From positions 1-64,000 of the forward strand of contig CALSZZ010000003.1 in NCBI GenBank assembly GCA_943841885.1: a DNA stretch of 64,000 nt. Direction: 5' to 3'. The stretch comes from Candidatus Thalassarchaeaceae archaeon (lineage in GTDB: Archaea; Thermoplasmatota; Poseidoniia; Poseidoniales; Thalassarchaeaceae). A model generated the notes under the pieces. It saw nothing but the letters and a program-made list of their open reading frames with translations, made no database searches and had not been told where the DNA came from. Made by a program: the position numbers and the translations under genes. How positions within the stretch are numbered: position 1 is the first letter of the stretch; every line of letters starts with the position of its first letter. This document shows, piece by piece, positions 17,596 through 26,261 of the stretch.

Positions 17596-20172
17596 TTACA
17601 ACGTATTAAATAAATTATCTTCAATGATTACCTTTGCTTGTTGTACCCAACCCTGTCTCCTAATCCTACCTGGGAAATGCTCTATTGCATCATTAAGTAC
17701 ATCAGCGATATCATCATTCATTTTTGATATTTGATCGAAAGTTGTAATTCCTATTAAGTTCAGTCTTTCTTCTAAGTTATTATCTATCCCTTTAATCATT
17801 TGCAAATCATCATGCCTTCCTCTGGACCTTCCAATTACATCAAAATCCACTAAATGGCCCTTTGCATCTACTCTAGCCATTATATATTCCTTTGGAGTCA
17901 TTTTATCTTCTTCGCCCCTCAATCTTTCTAATTCAGTGCTAATTTCTTCTTCTAACTCTCTCTTAATTCGTTCCTTTTCAGATTCTTTCATTCGCTTATT
18001 CATTCTCTCTTCTTCTTCTTTCTTCTTTCTTGCGTCAGCCTTCTTCTTGACATCATCTCTTGCCTTTTGCATTGCTTTTCTTTCGGCTAGTATTCTCTCT
18101 TCAGCACTCATCTTTGATTTGTCTTCTCTTTCGGCTATTCTAATTGCTCTTAATCTGATTTTTTCGTCTTCTTCTATTTGCTTTTCAAGATTGGCTCTCT
18201 CTTCTTTCGCCTTCTCTTCTTCTTTCTCAGCTACAGCTTTACCTCTCATTGCTTCTTTGGCTTTATTTTCTTCTTCAATTCTTGATATTTTCATATCGCT
18301 AGCCTTCTTCGCCATTTCTGCACGGGCCTTAGTTTCAATATTTTCTTTTCGTTCAGCCTCTTCTCTAGCCAAAGTTTCTACTCCAACTTGAGACATCGCT
18401 TCGATGTATCTCTCAGTTTCTTCTTTTAGGACTCTCTCTGTAGCCTTCCTTTTCTTAATTTCCTCTTGAGAACGCCTTTCAGCTTCTAATTTTTGTTTAT
18501 TTTGTTCCTCTAGTTGTTTCTTCAATTCCGTGATAGTGCTCTTTTGTTTCACAGTCTTTTGTTCTAATTCTCTTCTAACTTTTGCTTCTTCGAGAACTTG
18601 CCTTTCAATATCCTGTTTAGTCTTCTTTGCAATTTCATATTTCTTTTTAGATTCTTCAAAGGATTTCTTTAGTTTCTTAATTTCTTCATTTAATTTTTTA
18701 CTCTTCTTCTCATCCTCTTCAGCTTTTCTTTCAGCTTCTTTGGCTAATTTTTCTTCATTTTCATAATCTAACATCATTTTTTCATTATTTTTCTTGTAAG
18801 AGTTTAGTTTTTTTTCTACTTCTTCCCTCCTCACTAGTATACTAACTGCTATTTTTTCAGCTTCTTTATGTTTCAATTTTGCAGCTTCTAAAACTTCTTT
18901 CTTTTCTTCAGATGTTAGTCTCTCAGATTTAACTTCACTGTGCAATTCTTCAACTTTCTGACGTTTCTTATCATTTTCAATATGAATTTTTTCTAATTTT
19001 TTACCTTGTTCTACAAGCTTATCCTCAACTTTCTTTCTATCTGCTATATTTGTCTGAATCAACTCTTCAACATTATCTAGCTCAATTTTTGTCTTTTTTA
19101 ATTTTATACTAAGATCATGCTCTTCTATTTCGAGTGCTTTTAGTTTCCTTTCAGCCTCTACTCTTGGTTTAACCTCAGCCTGATATTTAATGTCTCTTTC
19201 AGTTCTTAATTTTGCAGCAACTTTTCCTTCTTCTATTGCCCGATCTTTCTTTCCTTTTATTTCTATAATTTTCTTTTTGGCAATTTCTAATTTTTGAGTT
19301 TCCTTTCCAATATCTAGTTCCATTTTTTTCCTAGCCTTGGTATCATTGGCTATTCTCTCATTGAGTTGTTTAACCTCTTTTACTAATTTATCTAATGATT
19401 TAGCCGCTTCAATACTTGTTTTACTCACTGATGCTAATTTTTTATCTAATATTTTATTTTTCTTTGTTATTTCTGAAATTTCTTTTTCTAAAAGAGCTTT
19501 TGTTCTTGCATTTTCTTTTAATGCATCTCTGGACTTTGCTATTGAACCAGTTAGCCTTTCAATATCACTCTCACTTTTATTCTTTTTATCTCTTTCATTC
19601 TTTAATTTAGATTCAGTACTTTCTAAAACCTCGGCTGATTTTTCTGACTGTTCTTTCGCTTTAGCCGTTGCAGTTGCAACTCTTTTCTTTTCCTTTAGTT
19701 CTGCAGCTTGTTTTGTTTTGTGTGCCTTAACTTTGGCCAACGCAATATCTTTTTCTTGCTTTTCTTTTGCATCTGCCACCTTTTTCATATCTTTTGCTTT
19801 AGCAACAGCAGCATCTTTTTCTGCTTTTTCTTTTGCAATAGCGGCTTTTTTCATCTCTTTTGCTTTAGCAACAGCAGCATCTTTTTCTGATTTTTCTTTT
19901 GCAATAGCGGCTTTTTTCATTTCTTTCGCTCTAGCAATAGCAGCTTTTTTCGCCGCTTTATTATTAATTGGAACTTCTACTTTCTTCTGTTCAGTGATTT
20001 TTTGTTCTTCTTTTCCATACTTTCTACTCATTGCTTCCAATAATTTATCATATTTACCATCATATTTATCTAAAAGTTTAGGAATATTTTTTCTCCTCTT
20101 TTCATAATCCTCTCCGCTGAATTGATTTTTGTAGATCAAGTCTATTTCTTTTTCAGCATTTTCTCTATCCAT
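17596..20172 (-). CDS. Long coiled-coil protein with C-terminal helix-hairpin-helix domain
   Basis: 858 residues. Residues 1-55 form a small helical segment (LLDKYDGKYDKLLEAMSRKYG) resembling an N-terminal module seen in coiled-coil proteins of protists. Residues about 60-780 are continuous Lys/Glu-rich heptad-like coiled coil, including a 22-residue repeat near 75-140. Residues about 795-855 (LQMIKGIDNNLEERLNLIGI, then TTFDQISKM and an HFPGRIRRQGWVQQAK segment) match the helix-hairpin-helix domain fused to many bacterial and archaeal proteins and called 'flap-endonuclease-like'. There is no signal peptide or membrane helix. A structural or DNA/RNA-tethering role is inferred. An AGGAG-type ribosome-binding site precedes the ATG, and a TATA box lies about 90 bp upstream. 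Confidence 0.8.
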   Translation of the reverse strand: MDRENAEKEIDLIYKNQFSGEDYEKRRKNIPKLLDKYDGKYDKLLEAMSRKYGKEEQKITEQKKVEVPINNKAAKKAAIARAKEMKKAAIAKEKSEKDAAVAKAKEMKKAAIAKEKAEKDAAVAKAKDMKKVADAKEKQEKDIALAKVKAHKTKQAAELKEKKRVATATAKAKEQSEKSAEVLESTESKLKNERDKKNKSESDIERLTGSIAKSRDALKENARTKALLEKEISEITKKNKILDKKLASVSKTSIEAAKSLDKLVKEVKQLNERIANDTKARKKMELDIGKETQKLEIAKKKIIEIKGKKDRAIEEGKVAAKLRTERDIKYQAEVKPRVEAERKLKALEIEEHDLSIKLKKTKIELDNVEELIQTNIADRKKVEDKLVEQGKKLEKIHIENDKKRQKVEELHSEVKSERLTSEEKKEVLEAAKLKHKEAEKIAVSILVRREEVEKKLNSYKKNNEKMMLDYENEEKLAKEAERKAEEDEKKSKKLNEEIKKLKKSFEESKKKYEIAKKTKQDIERQVLEEAKVRRELEQKTVKQKSTITELKKQLEEQNKQKLEAERRSQEEIKKRKATERVLKEETERYIEAMSQVGVETLAREEAERKENIETKARAEMAKKASDMKISRIEEENKAKEAMRGKAVAEKEEEKAKEERANLEKQIEEDEKIRLRAIRIAEREDKSKMSAEERILAERKAMQKARDDVKKKADARKKKEEEERMNKRMKESEKERIKRELEEEISTELERLRGEEDKMTPKEYIMARVDAKGHLVDFDVIGRSRGRHDDLQMIKGIDNNLEERLNLIGITTFDQISKMNDDIADVLNDAIEHFPGRIRRQGWVQQAKVIIEDNLFNTL
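19749..19946 (-). repeat. 66-bp tandem repeat in coiled-coil gene
   Basis: Three copies with a 66-bp period begin at 19749, 19815 and 19881. Each encodes a 22-residue Ala/Lys/Glu coiled-coil unit of the form AAIAKEKxEKDAAVAKAKEM. The second and third copies are nearly identical over most of their length, which points to recent slippage or unequal crossover. Confidence 0.8.
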
Positions 20173-20320
20173 ATATTTTATCTCCTAAAATATTACTTTG
20201 ACTCATGAACAATTGTATCGCGGCCCGCCACTGCGTTAGACCGCCTTCGACACACCAATTATATTTACAATACGGATAATATGCTCTGTAGTGTATGTAT
20301 GAAGGTCAATTTATTCAAAG
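20173..20320 (-). promoter_or_regulatory. Promoter and GC-rich 5' leader of the coiled-coil gene
   Basis: The minus-strand TATA-like AAATATAA at about 20259-20266 would start transcription near 20235. The transcript would begin with about 40 nt that are strikingly GC-rich for this genome (20218-20252), then an AT-rich stretch with a Shine-Dalgarno-like AGGAGA just before the ATG. I could not fold the GC-rich part into a tRNA or other known RNA. Confidence 0.45.
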
Positions 20321-21736
20321 TTACTCCACATTGGGATGTAAGTCAATATTATCGAATTTTTTATTCTTTAATACTCCAATCACGTAGGAGATTTTTTCAA
20401 CATGAACTTCTACAATGGTATTTTTACTATCTTGTGTTATTTCACCTATTGCTAATTCTGGTATTTTAGTTACATTAATAATCCAGTCACAAATTATCCT
20501 TTTTGATGTCTTATTTTTCCCAATTTGGAGATTCAATTTGACCATTCCGAAGACATCTGATACCTCTCCCCAGTCATCTCTTTTCTTTATTGGATCTCTA
20601 TCAAAATTAGAATTCAGATTTGGAACTTCTACCATTGGAATTTCCATATTCCATGTCGATGCTATTTTATTTAGCATCATCACATCTTCCTTTGTCACAA
20701 AACTCCATGATTCTCCTTTTTTCCCCATTCTTCCTGTGCGTCCAATTCTGTGAACATATGATTCTGTATCATCAGGTAAATCGTAATTTATTACATGTGT
20801 GATCCCATCTACATCCAATCCTCTAGCAGCCACGTCAGTAGCTACAACTATTCTATACTCCCCATCGCGAAACAATCCAAGTATTTTCTCTCTTTTCCCT
20901 TGAGCTATGTCTCCATGTAATCCTATTGCCTTAATCCTAGATCTTTCAAGTCTCTCAACCAAAATATCTACCATTCGTTTAGTATTTGCGAAAATCAACA
21001 TTTGATCTCCTTCATTCAGATTACTAATTATTCTCCCCAACGCCCATAGTTTATTCATTCTCCCAATCAGAATTCCATATTGATTTATCTCTGGTACTTC
21101 TACATCTAATTCTTCACTCATTATGTGAACTGCTTCGCTCATAAATTCATCAGCAGCATCCAAAATTTCCTGAGGAAAAGTTGCACTAAATAACATAGTT
21201 TGTTTTCTATTTTTCATTTTATCAAATATCCATAAAACATCAGGGAAAAAGCCCATATCTAACATTCTGTCAGCTTCATCTAGGCAAAATATTTCTACAT
21301 TCTCAAGGTTAAGATATTCCCTCTTTGTCATATCAATTACTCTGCCTGGGGTGCCGACTACGATGTCTACGCCCTGTGACAGTTTTTTTGCTTGTTTTTC
21401 TAGGTCAACACCTCCATAAACAGTTTGAATCACTAATCCTTTAGTGCCTTGTAATGACTCCATTTCTTCTGCAACTTGGACTGCTAATTCTCTGGTTGGA
21501 CATAAAACTACAGCTTGAACATCTCCTGAGTTTGAACATTTTTCTAACAGAGGTATGCCAAATGCAGCAGTCTTTCCTGATCCTGTTTTGGCTTGACCAA
21601 CTATATCTAAACCCTTCCTAGCTACTGGAATAGCTTCTAATTGAATTTCCGTAGGATTTATCCAACCTTTATTTTCAATGGCTGAAAATATAGCAGATTC
21701 TAAATCCCATAACGAAAAACCATTTACAGGATCCAT
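20321..21736 (-). CDS. DEAD-box RNA helicase with DbpA-like RNA-binding domain
   Basis: 471 residues. Helicase motifs are intact: Q-motif region near 29-34, AKTGSGKT at 49-56, PTRELA at 80-85, TPGR near 129-132, DEAD at 153-156, SAT at 184-186, then ARGLD and HRIGRTGR in the second RecA domain. The last 70 or so residues (MVKLNLQIGKNK onward) resemble the RRM-like domain of DbpA/CsdA helicases, which bind structured rRNA. Likely role: ATP-dependent RNA remodelling in ribosome assembly or cold adaptation. It is the last gene of a tight minus-strand group behind a HEAT-repeat gene and an 89-residue ORF (9-bp gap), suggesting one transcript. Confidence 0.9.
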   Translation of the reverse strand: MDPVNGFSLWDLESAIFSAIENKGWINPTEIQLEAIPVARKGLDIVGQAKTGSGKTAAFGIPLLEKCSNSGDVQAVVLCPTRELAVQVAEEMESLQGTKGLVIQTVYGGVDLEKQAKKLSQGVDIVVGTPGRVIDMTKREYLNLENVEIFCLDEADRMLDMGFFPDVLWIFDKMKNRKQTMLFSATFPQEILDAADEFMSEAVHIMSEELDVEVPEINQYGILIGRMNKLWALGRIISNLNEGDQMLIFANTKRMVDILVERLERSRIKAIGLHGDIAQGKREKILGLFRDGEYRIVVATDVAARGLDVDGITHVINYDLPDDTESYVHRIGRTGRMGKKGESWSFVTKEDVMMLNKIASTWNMEIPMVEVPNLNSNFDRDPIKKRDDWGEVSDVFGMVKLNLQIGKNKTSKRIICDWIINVTKIPELAIGEITQDSKNTIVEVHVEKISYVIGVLKNKKFDNIDLHPNVE

Positions 21737-21745
21737 CTAATCGCC

Positions 21746-22015
21746 TCAGAAGGTTTCTGCATCCTTAATTTCCTTCTGAAGTTCACCCATCCAATACTTT
21801 TTACAATTTTCTCTAGTTAAAAATTGGTCATCACTAGAGAAACTATGGTTGTAGTGTCCTTTATCTGCAGTTGAAGTTTGTTCTTGATTTCTTTTATGGA
21901 ACTTTTGTAATACATGATTTTTCATGTATTGTCTAAATTTTAGTCTTTTTGACCTGTTTTCACTATCCCAAAGTTTGTCGAATTGAGATTCCTTCTCATC
22001 AAAGTCATCGGTCAT
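21746..22015 (-). CDS. Hypothetical small charged protein
   Basis: 89 residues, highly charged, without signal peptide, membrane helix or cysteine pair motif. I do not recognise the family. It is placed 2 bp after the HEAT-repeat gene and 9 bp before the helicase, so it is almost certainly translated from the same mRNA. The basic middle (ENRSKRLKFRQYMKNH) would suit RNA or ribosome binding, but that is a guess from composition and context. Its real-gene status rests on the tight spacing and on an ATG directly following the upstream stop. Confidence 0.6.
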   Translation of the reverse strand: MTDDFDEKESQFDKLWDSENRSKRLKFRQYMKNHVLQKFHKRNQEQTSTADKGHYNHSFSSDDQFLTRENCKKYWMGELQKEIKDAETF

Positions 22016-22017
22016 CT

Positions 22018-23229
22018 TTAGTCCTCTCCGTCTCGCCGACCCAACTCTTGTTTATCATCCTCACCCTTACTTAATTTATTGATTTTAATGGAATTTAGTT
22101 CTTTCTCTATTTCATCTTCAACATATTCTAAGGGGGCCAAAAATTTATTTTTCTCAACCTCAGTACCCTCCATTGCAATATCTATGGACAGAGAGGTTAG
22201 TTTTTTACGCATCTCAGGATTAGTTTCGTGACGTAATAATTCTTCGGCTATTTCTCGTAACCTATCGCCACTCAATATAATTGATAATTGACTTATACAC
22301 GCTTTTCGCATTTCGATATCTCTGGATCGAGCACCATCAATTATTATTCTAGTCACTCTAGGATTCTGCAGATCTAGTTTCTTTAGGGTTTTAATGACAT
22401 TCTTTCTTATTATTCTGTCTTCTTCTTCAATTGCCGACTCTACTAGAATTGTTGCTATTCTAGGCTCAGAATTAGACAGAGCAATAAACGTTTGAGAAGC
22501 ATTTCTGCGTACCTGAACATCCTCATCTTGTAACGACCAGCTAATTAAATCCCAGCCAGTAGCCCCGCCTGAGGATGCTATCGTTTTGAGTATCTTTGAA
22601 CCTCTACGGCGTAAATCTGGATCTTCTTCTCTTATCAACTCATCTAGATGTAAGCACCCAGTTTCTGGCCATCTCTTTGCAGTCAGTCTCAATGCTTCAA
22701 ATGCTTCAGTTCTATACTCTTTATTTGGATTACGTAATTCTCTCCTTAGGATATTCTCACATCCTGAGGGAAAAATAGGTGCTAAAAGTTTTAGACAATC
22801 TCTAGAAACTTCTCTGACTGATTCTTCTTCATCAGTTAATCTATCAGAAAGAAATTGAAAAATAGCAGCACTTTTTCTTAAAGAAAATGAAGGCATGGCT
22901 TTCAATGCGGCAATTCTTACGTCTGGGTAATCATCATCTAATGCATTCAATAGTTCACTATGACCTTTATCAACATCTTTATCGAGGACCCTGTTTAATG
23001 CCTTTATTCCATCAATTCTTCCAGCAAAACCACTTCTTCCCTCACTCAAAGGTAATTCAATTCTTTTTATCTTCCCACTCGCAAGTGAGATTATATCCAT
23101 TACAGGTATTCTTTGCCACGGCCCGGAACTAGGTAATAGCATTCTAATATCTTCATCTTTGTACGACAAAGTACTGATATTGATTGCTTTACCTGTACGA
23201 GGGTCTCGAGCAACGTAGTCTCTAGGCAT
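22018..23229 (-). CDS. HEAT-repeat protein
   Basis: 403 residues. After an N-terminal region of about 75 residues without a recognisable fold, residues about 80-365 form consecutive helical repeats of 35-40 residues with the HEAT pattern (DxxPDVRIAALKAM, DEEESVREVSRDCL, DEDVQVRRNASQTF, EEDRIIRKNVIKTL). HEAT arrays are protein-protein scaffolds; no catalytic residues are visible. It heads the group that includes a small ORF and a DEAD-box helicase, so it may be a scaffold for an RNA-processing or ribosome-associated activity. Transcription starts in the 102-bp gap shared with the divergent DUF2240 gene. Confidence 0.75.
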   Translation of the reverse strand: MPRDYVARDPRTGKAINISTLSYKDEDIRMLLPSSGPWQRIPVMDIISLASGKIKRIELPLSEGRSGFAGRIDGIKALNRVLDKDVDKGHSELLNALDDDYPDVRIAALKAMPSFSLRKSAAIFQFLSDRLTDEEESVREVSRDCLKLLAPIFPSGCENILRRELRNPNKEYRTEAFEALRLTAKRWPETGCLHLDELIREEDPDLRRRGSKILKTIASSGGATGWDLISWSLQDEDVQVRRNASQTFIALSNSEPRIATILVESAIEEEDRIIRKNVIKTLKKLDLQNPRVTRIIIDGARSRDIEMRKACISQLSIILSGDRLREIAEELLRHETNPEMRKKLTSLSIDIAMEGTEVEKNKFLAPLEYVEDEIEKELNSIKINKLSKGEDDKQELGRRDGED

Positions 23230-23331
23230 ACTTATATCGCACCGCGCAAAACAACTTTACTATTCAATCAAACTAATTAATGCTTCAAATTTCTATGTTA
23301 ACTTTATTAATTTGATTCTGAAGGGCTTTTT

Positions 23332-23892
23332 GTGAATACAGATTATCCCGAAATTTCAAAATTATTATTTTCTAGTTTCAATAATAATCTACCAAATATC
23401 AGCAGCGAAGACTTAGTACGTCTTTGGGCTTTGGAATTACAATGGTTTAACCCTGCAGATTCTAATTTGGTATTATTACATTTATTACATAATAATTGGT
23501 TATTAGAATCCATAAATACTATTTATCCAAACCCTAATGTTGAACTAATACCTCCTACGCTAGGTTGGCAACCTATATTACGTGAAATATTAAATCTACC
23601 TTATTGTAAACTAACTACTATTACCTCAGAAAATGAAATTGATAATGTTATAAAAATTATAACTCCTGAAAAAGTTGATGAATCAGAAAATCAAAAAAGT
23701 ATTGAAAATAAGACAATTTCATTGATTAATTATGTTTCTAAAAATTCGGGCCTAACATCTAAAGAAGTTGTTAGAAGGTCTCAAAGAAAACGTAAAGCAT
23801 TAGGGCCAATTACATTATGGTTATGCGTGGCGCTTTTAGCTAGGGAACAGGGATTGGACATGAATGAGATTATCCATATTATTGATGAGTAA
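23332..23892 (+). CDS. DUF2240 family protein
   Basis: 186 residues starting at GTG. The N-terminal half (LWALELQWFNPADSNLVLL, then LLHNNWLLE) and the C-terminal helix set (LINYVSKNSGLTSKEVVRRS, then LLAREQGLDMNEI) follow the archaeal DUF2240 pattern, where a winged-helix-like N-terminus is joined to a C-terminal 'SGLDRREVV...LARREGVD' segment. Function of the family is not established; nucleic-acid binding is usually assumed. It lies upstream of the zinc-ribbon and aEF1B genes but is separated by 168 bp that contains its own promoter-like element, so it is probably a separate transcript. Family assignment is from remembered patterns. Confidence 0.6.
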   Translation: MNTDYPEISKLLFSSFNNNLPNISSEDLVRLWALELQWFNPADSNLVLLHLLHNNWLLESINTIYPNPNVELIPPTLGWQPILREILNLPYCKLTTITSENEIDNVIKIITPEKVDESENQKSIENKTISLINYVSKNSGLTSKEVVRRSQRKRKALGPITLWLCVALLAREQGLDMNEIIHIIDE

Positions 23893-23984
23893 TTTTATAC
23901 TAATATCAGTTTATTATTATATACCTATATTATCTTCATTTACAAGTTATCAAAGGTTTTGGAGCTATTTTAATCAATTATTTT

Positions 23985-24060
23985 TTACTATTTTATATTG
24001 TAACACATCAATCAACGCTAAAAAGGGTGCATCACTCGGCGGCCTCATAGAGGATTGTTG
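23985..24060 (+). promoter_or_regulatory. Promoter region of zinc-ribbon / aEF1B operon
   Basis: A TATA-like TTTTATATT at about 23991-23999 is followed by a leader containing a short GC-rich segment and GAGG just upstream of the ATG at 24061. The rest of the gap (23893-23984) is AT-rich and shows nothing recognisable. Confidence 0.4.
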
Positions 24061-24228
24061 ATGTCGAGGAAAACCAGACTCTGTACTGCATCTGGAGTTC
24101 CACTCGTCAGTAACCGTGATACATATTTCAAGTGTCCAGAATGCGCTCATCAAATAGGTCGCAGTGAACAATGTAGAGTTCAAGGAATAAAGTATATTTG
24201 TCCGGATTGTAGCTTTCAGGGTCCTTAA
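24061..24228 (+). CDS. Archaeal small zinc-ribbon protein (HVO_2753-like)
   Basis: 55 residues with Cys8, CPEC (25-28), Cys38 and CPDC (48-51), ending in SFQGP. This is the pattern of the very small archaeal zinc-finger family exemplified by HVO_2753, which typically ends in CPDCGF-GP and is commonly encoded directly next to aEF1B. Here the aEF1B start is 15 bp downstream, the same arrangement. The family is linked to rRNA or ribosome-related functions in haloarchaea; the exact role is not settled. The gene is very short, but the conserved neighbour and the cysteine spacing make it convincing. Confidence 0.85.
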   Translation: MSRKTRLCTASGVPLVSNRDTYFKCPECAHQIGRSEQCRVQGIKYICPDCSFQGP

Positions 24229-24243
24229 TGGAATGGTAATAAT

Positions 24244-24510
24244 ATGGGGCAAGTTGTTGTAAAATATAAGGTAACTATGAATCAACCAGAAGATGAGACT
24301 CCTAATTATGAGGCCATAGCAGGATTAATCGATAATCTAACCGAAGTCCAAACAGTTGAGATTAAACCATTAGCCTTTGGTATGATGTTTATTGAAGTTC
24401 AAGCTGTTCTAGGTGAAGGCGAAGGAATAGTAGATGGCTTTGAAGAAAAAATTCGATCAGTCAATTCCTTAGTTAGTCAAATAGAGACTCTAGAAATGGG
24501 TAGACTCTGA
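24244..24510 (+). CDS. ef1b: Translation elongation factor 1-beta (aEF1B)
   Basis: 88 residues, the usual length of the archaeal factor. It begins MGQVVVKYKV and contains the conserved IKPLAFGMMFIEVQAVL strand region, ending IETLEMGRL, characteristic of aEF1B/EF-1 beta C-terminal domains. It is the nucleotide-exchange factor that reloads aEF1A with GTP during translation elongation. It sits in an operon with the zinc-ribbon gene and converges on truD (37 bp between stops). Confidence 0.93.
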   Translation: MGQVVVKYKVTMNQPEDETPNYEAIAGLIDNLTEVQTVEIKPLAFGMMFIEVQAVLGEGEGIVDGFEEKIRSVNSLVSQIETLEMGRL

Positions 24511-24547
24511 TTAAAAATTTTTAACGTATTTTTGATTATTAAATCTT

Positions 24548-25942
24548 TCAATAATGATCTAATGGTGACTTCATAAATTCTCTCATTAATACAGTAGCAT
24601 ACGTCCCAGGTGGAAGTGAAAATTTTAATTTCAAACATGAACCTTCAGGATCCCACCTATCTCCGTCATTTTTTCCTTCTATCCAACGATTTGAAGTTAA
24701 ATTAGTGACTTCGGGAGCCTCACTAACGCTAAATTCTCTGAAGAAAACGGATAATGGCCTCCTAGTTCCTGAGGATGTTAACCTTGGAATTTTTTCAATT
24801 CTCCAGTCTACATCATCAAGTTTACTTTGTTTTAACGCAATATTTTCTATTTCACCAGGAATTTCCTTTGCTAAAGCAGATTCCAAACCAGGTAATGGAC
24901 CAGTTACGGCCAATCTACTTGAATCACAATTACGCTTACATCTTTCAAGATTAGTTTCAGAAACATATGCCATTTTTCCTGCATCGATCCTTCCATTTGG
25001 ATTTACAGGAGCAACAATGTCTCCCAGAGTTGGATGAATAATTGGTAGGTTTTTTCTCATTCTCTCTCTCAGTGAATAATTAAACGTCAGTGATTGTACA
25101 GAATGTACCGTCAGTAACTGTAATGAATTTGGAAGAGCCATAAAAGCAGAAACATAATCTTCAGGTTTTTTTTGTAACTTTTCTAGTATATTTCTTTCGT
25201 ATCCTAAATGTTCTGGAATAATATCTAAACAAGCTTCTACATCTCTTGTATCTCTCCATAACTTCCTAAATTGCCTAACATCCTGTCTTGAATTATTACC
25301 CTCCATGCCAAGATATAGATCTACTGCATGTTTATAGTCTCCATTTACTATTGCTCTTCCGACTTCTGGTGTCACTGGCCTTGTTGATCCAAATCTCTGC
25401 GGGCCAATCCAGTTGGGAAATGCATCGGCACCAAGTTTCTTACTCATATCTTCTCTAATTTTATTAACTCTCCTCATTGCTTCTTTACCATCTAAAGGAA
25501 CACCGTTTGAGTCACAACAGCCTCTGACGGTAATTGTAAATCTATTCCCATCATGATCGCTCATTCCAATTTTTTGATGAGTCCTACCTAATATTTCTAT
25601 AGTACTATCCGGAATTTTTATTTTTTCAACCTTATACAAAGGCGAATCTATTACGACAATTTGAGTAGTTACTGCTCTTTTATCTTTCATTCCTGAGGAA
25701 AATATTCTATTCCTACTTATTCCACAAGCTTTAGAAAGTCTTTTTAAAAACCTATTAGTTTCCCAATTAATCATAGTTATTCTGGTGACCGTGAATCTAC
25801 CTTTTGGGTCTAAAGCAGGAATTTTTGATATCTCTTCTACTCTAAAATCCTCTACTCTCGATTTTAATACTCCTCCAATTCCATCATTACTGGAGGTCCA
25901 TTCTGATAATCCTAAACGCTCTTCTAGAGAGCCTTCCATCAA
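24548..25942 (-). CDS. truD: tRNA pseudouridine(13) synthase TruD
   Basis: 464 residues. The catalytic motif GMKDKRAVT (Asp87) is present, preceded by the TruD-specific N-terminal EDFRVEEI strand and followed by the HDGNRFTITVRG and FPNWIGPQRFGSTRP segments that define the family. It isomerises U13 in tRNA. The length is within the archaeal range, which is longer than bacterial TruD because of a larger insertion domain. It follows rpo11 by 12 bp on the same strand and is likely co-transcribed. Two adjacent ATG codons are possible starts. Confidence 0.93.
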   Translation of the reverse strand: MMEGSLEERLGLSEWTSSNDGIGGVLKSRVEDFRVEEISKIPALDPKGRFTVTRITMINWETNRFLKRLSKACGISRNRIFSSGMKDKRAVTTQIVVIDSPLYKVEKIKIPDSTIEILGRTHQKIGMSDHDGNRFTITVRGCCDSNGVPLDGKEAMRRVNKIREDMSKKLGADAFPNWIGPQRFGSTRPVTPEVGRAIVNGDYKHAVDLYLGMEGNNSRQDVRQFRKLWRDTRDVEACLDIIPEHLGYERNILEKLQKKPEDYVSAFMALPNSLQLLTVHSVQSLTFNYSLRERMRKNLPIIHPTLGDIVAPVNPNGRIDAGKMAYVSETNLERCKRNCDSSRLAVTGPLPGLESALAKEIPGEIENIALKQSKLDDVDWRIEKIPRLTSSGTRRPLSVFFREFSVSEAPEVTNLTSNRWIEGKNDGDRWDPEGSCLKLKFSLPPGTYATVLMREFMKSPLDHY

Positions 25943-25954
25943 GACTTCACCGCC

Positions 25955-26212
25955 TCAGAGTTTTATGCCAGAAATTTCTTTATTCAATTCTTTACAAAGA
26001 TCCTTGAAAACTTTTTCTGCCTTTTTACCCTTCTCTGCACGTATAAATATCTCTGGATCATCTAAATCAGGATGATTTTGAAAGTAATTAGCATATTCTA
26101 CATCTTTACTACCATTAAGTCTAGATCTGAACATTTGTAACGTTGTATGGCTCTCTCCACTGATTCTAACTCTCAGTTCACGTCCTTGGTTTTCTAGTAC
26201 TTTGATTGGCAT
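25955..26212 (-). CDS. rpo11: DNA-directed RNA polymerase subunit Rpo11 (RpoL)
   Basis: 85 residues. The family pattern IKVLENQGRELRVRISGESH-TTLQMFRSRL, followed by an NHPDLDDPEIFIRAEKGKK segment, matches archaeal subunit L, the homologue of eukaryotic RPB11 and the bacterial alpha N-terminal domain. It dimerises with Rpo3 to nucleate RNA polymerase assembly. It is divergent from the RND transporter gene and heads the rpo11-truD pair. Confidence 0.92.
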   Translation of the reverse strand: MPIKVLENQGRELRVRISGESHTTLQMFRSRLNGSKDVEYANYFQNHPDLDDPEIFIRAEKGKKAEKVFKDLCKELNKEISGIKL

Positions 26213-26261
26213 AAGACGGGCTTTCGACCTGCCTTCCCTTTTTGAGGCCTTTCATATCTTT

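Noticed and set aside
20215-20255. A tRNA in the GC-rich leader
   Set aside because: No T-loop TTCGAAC-type sequence and no matching acceptor stem on either strand.
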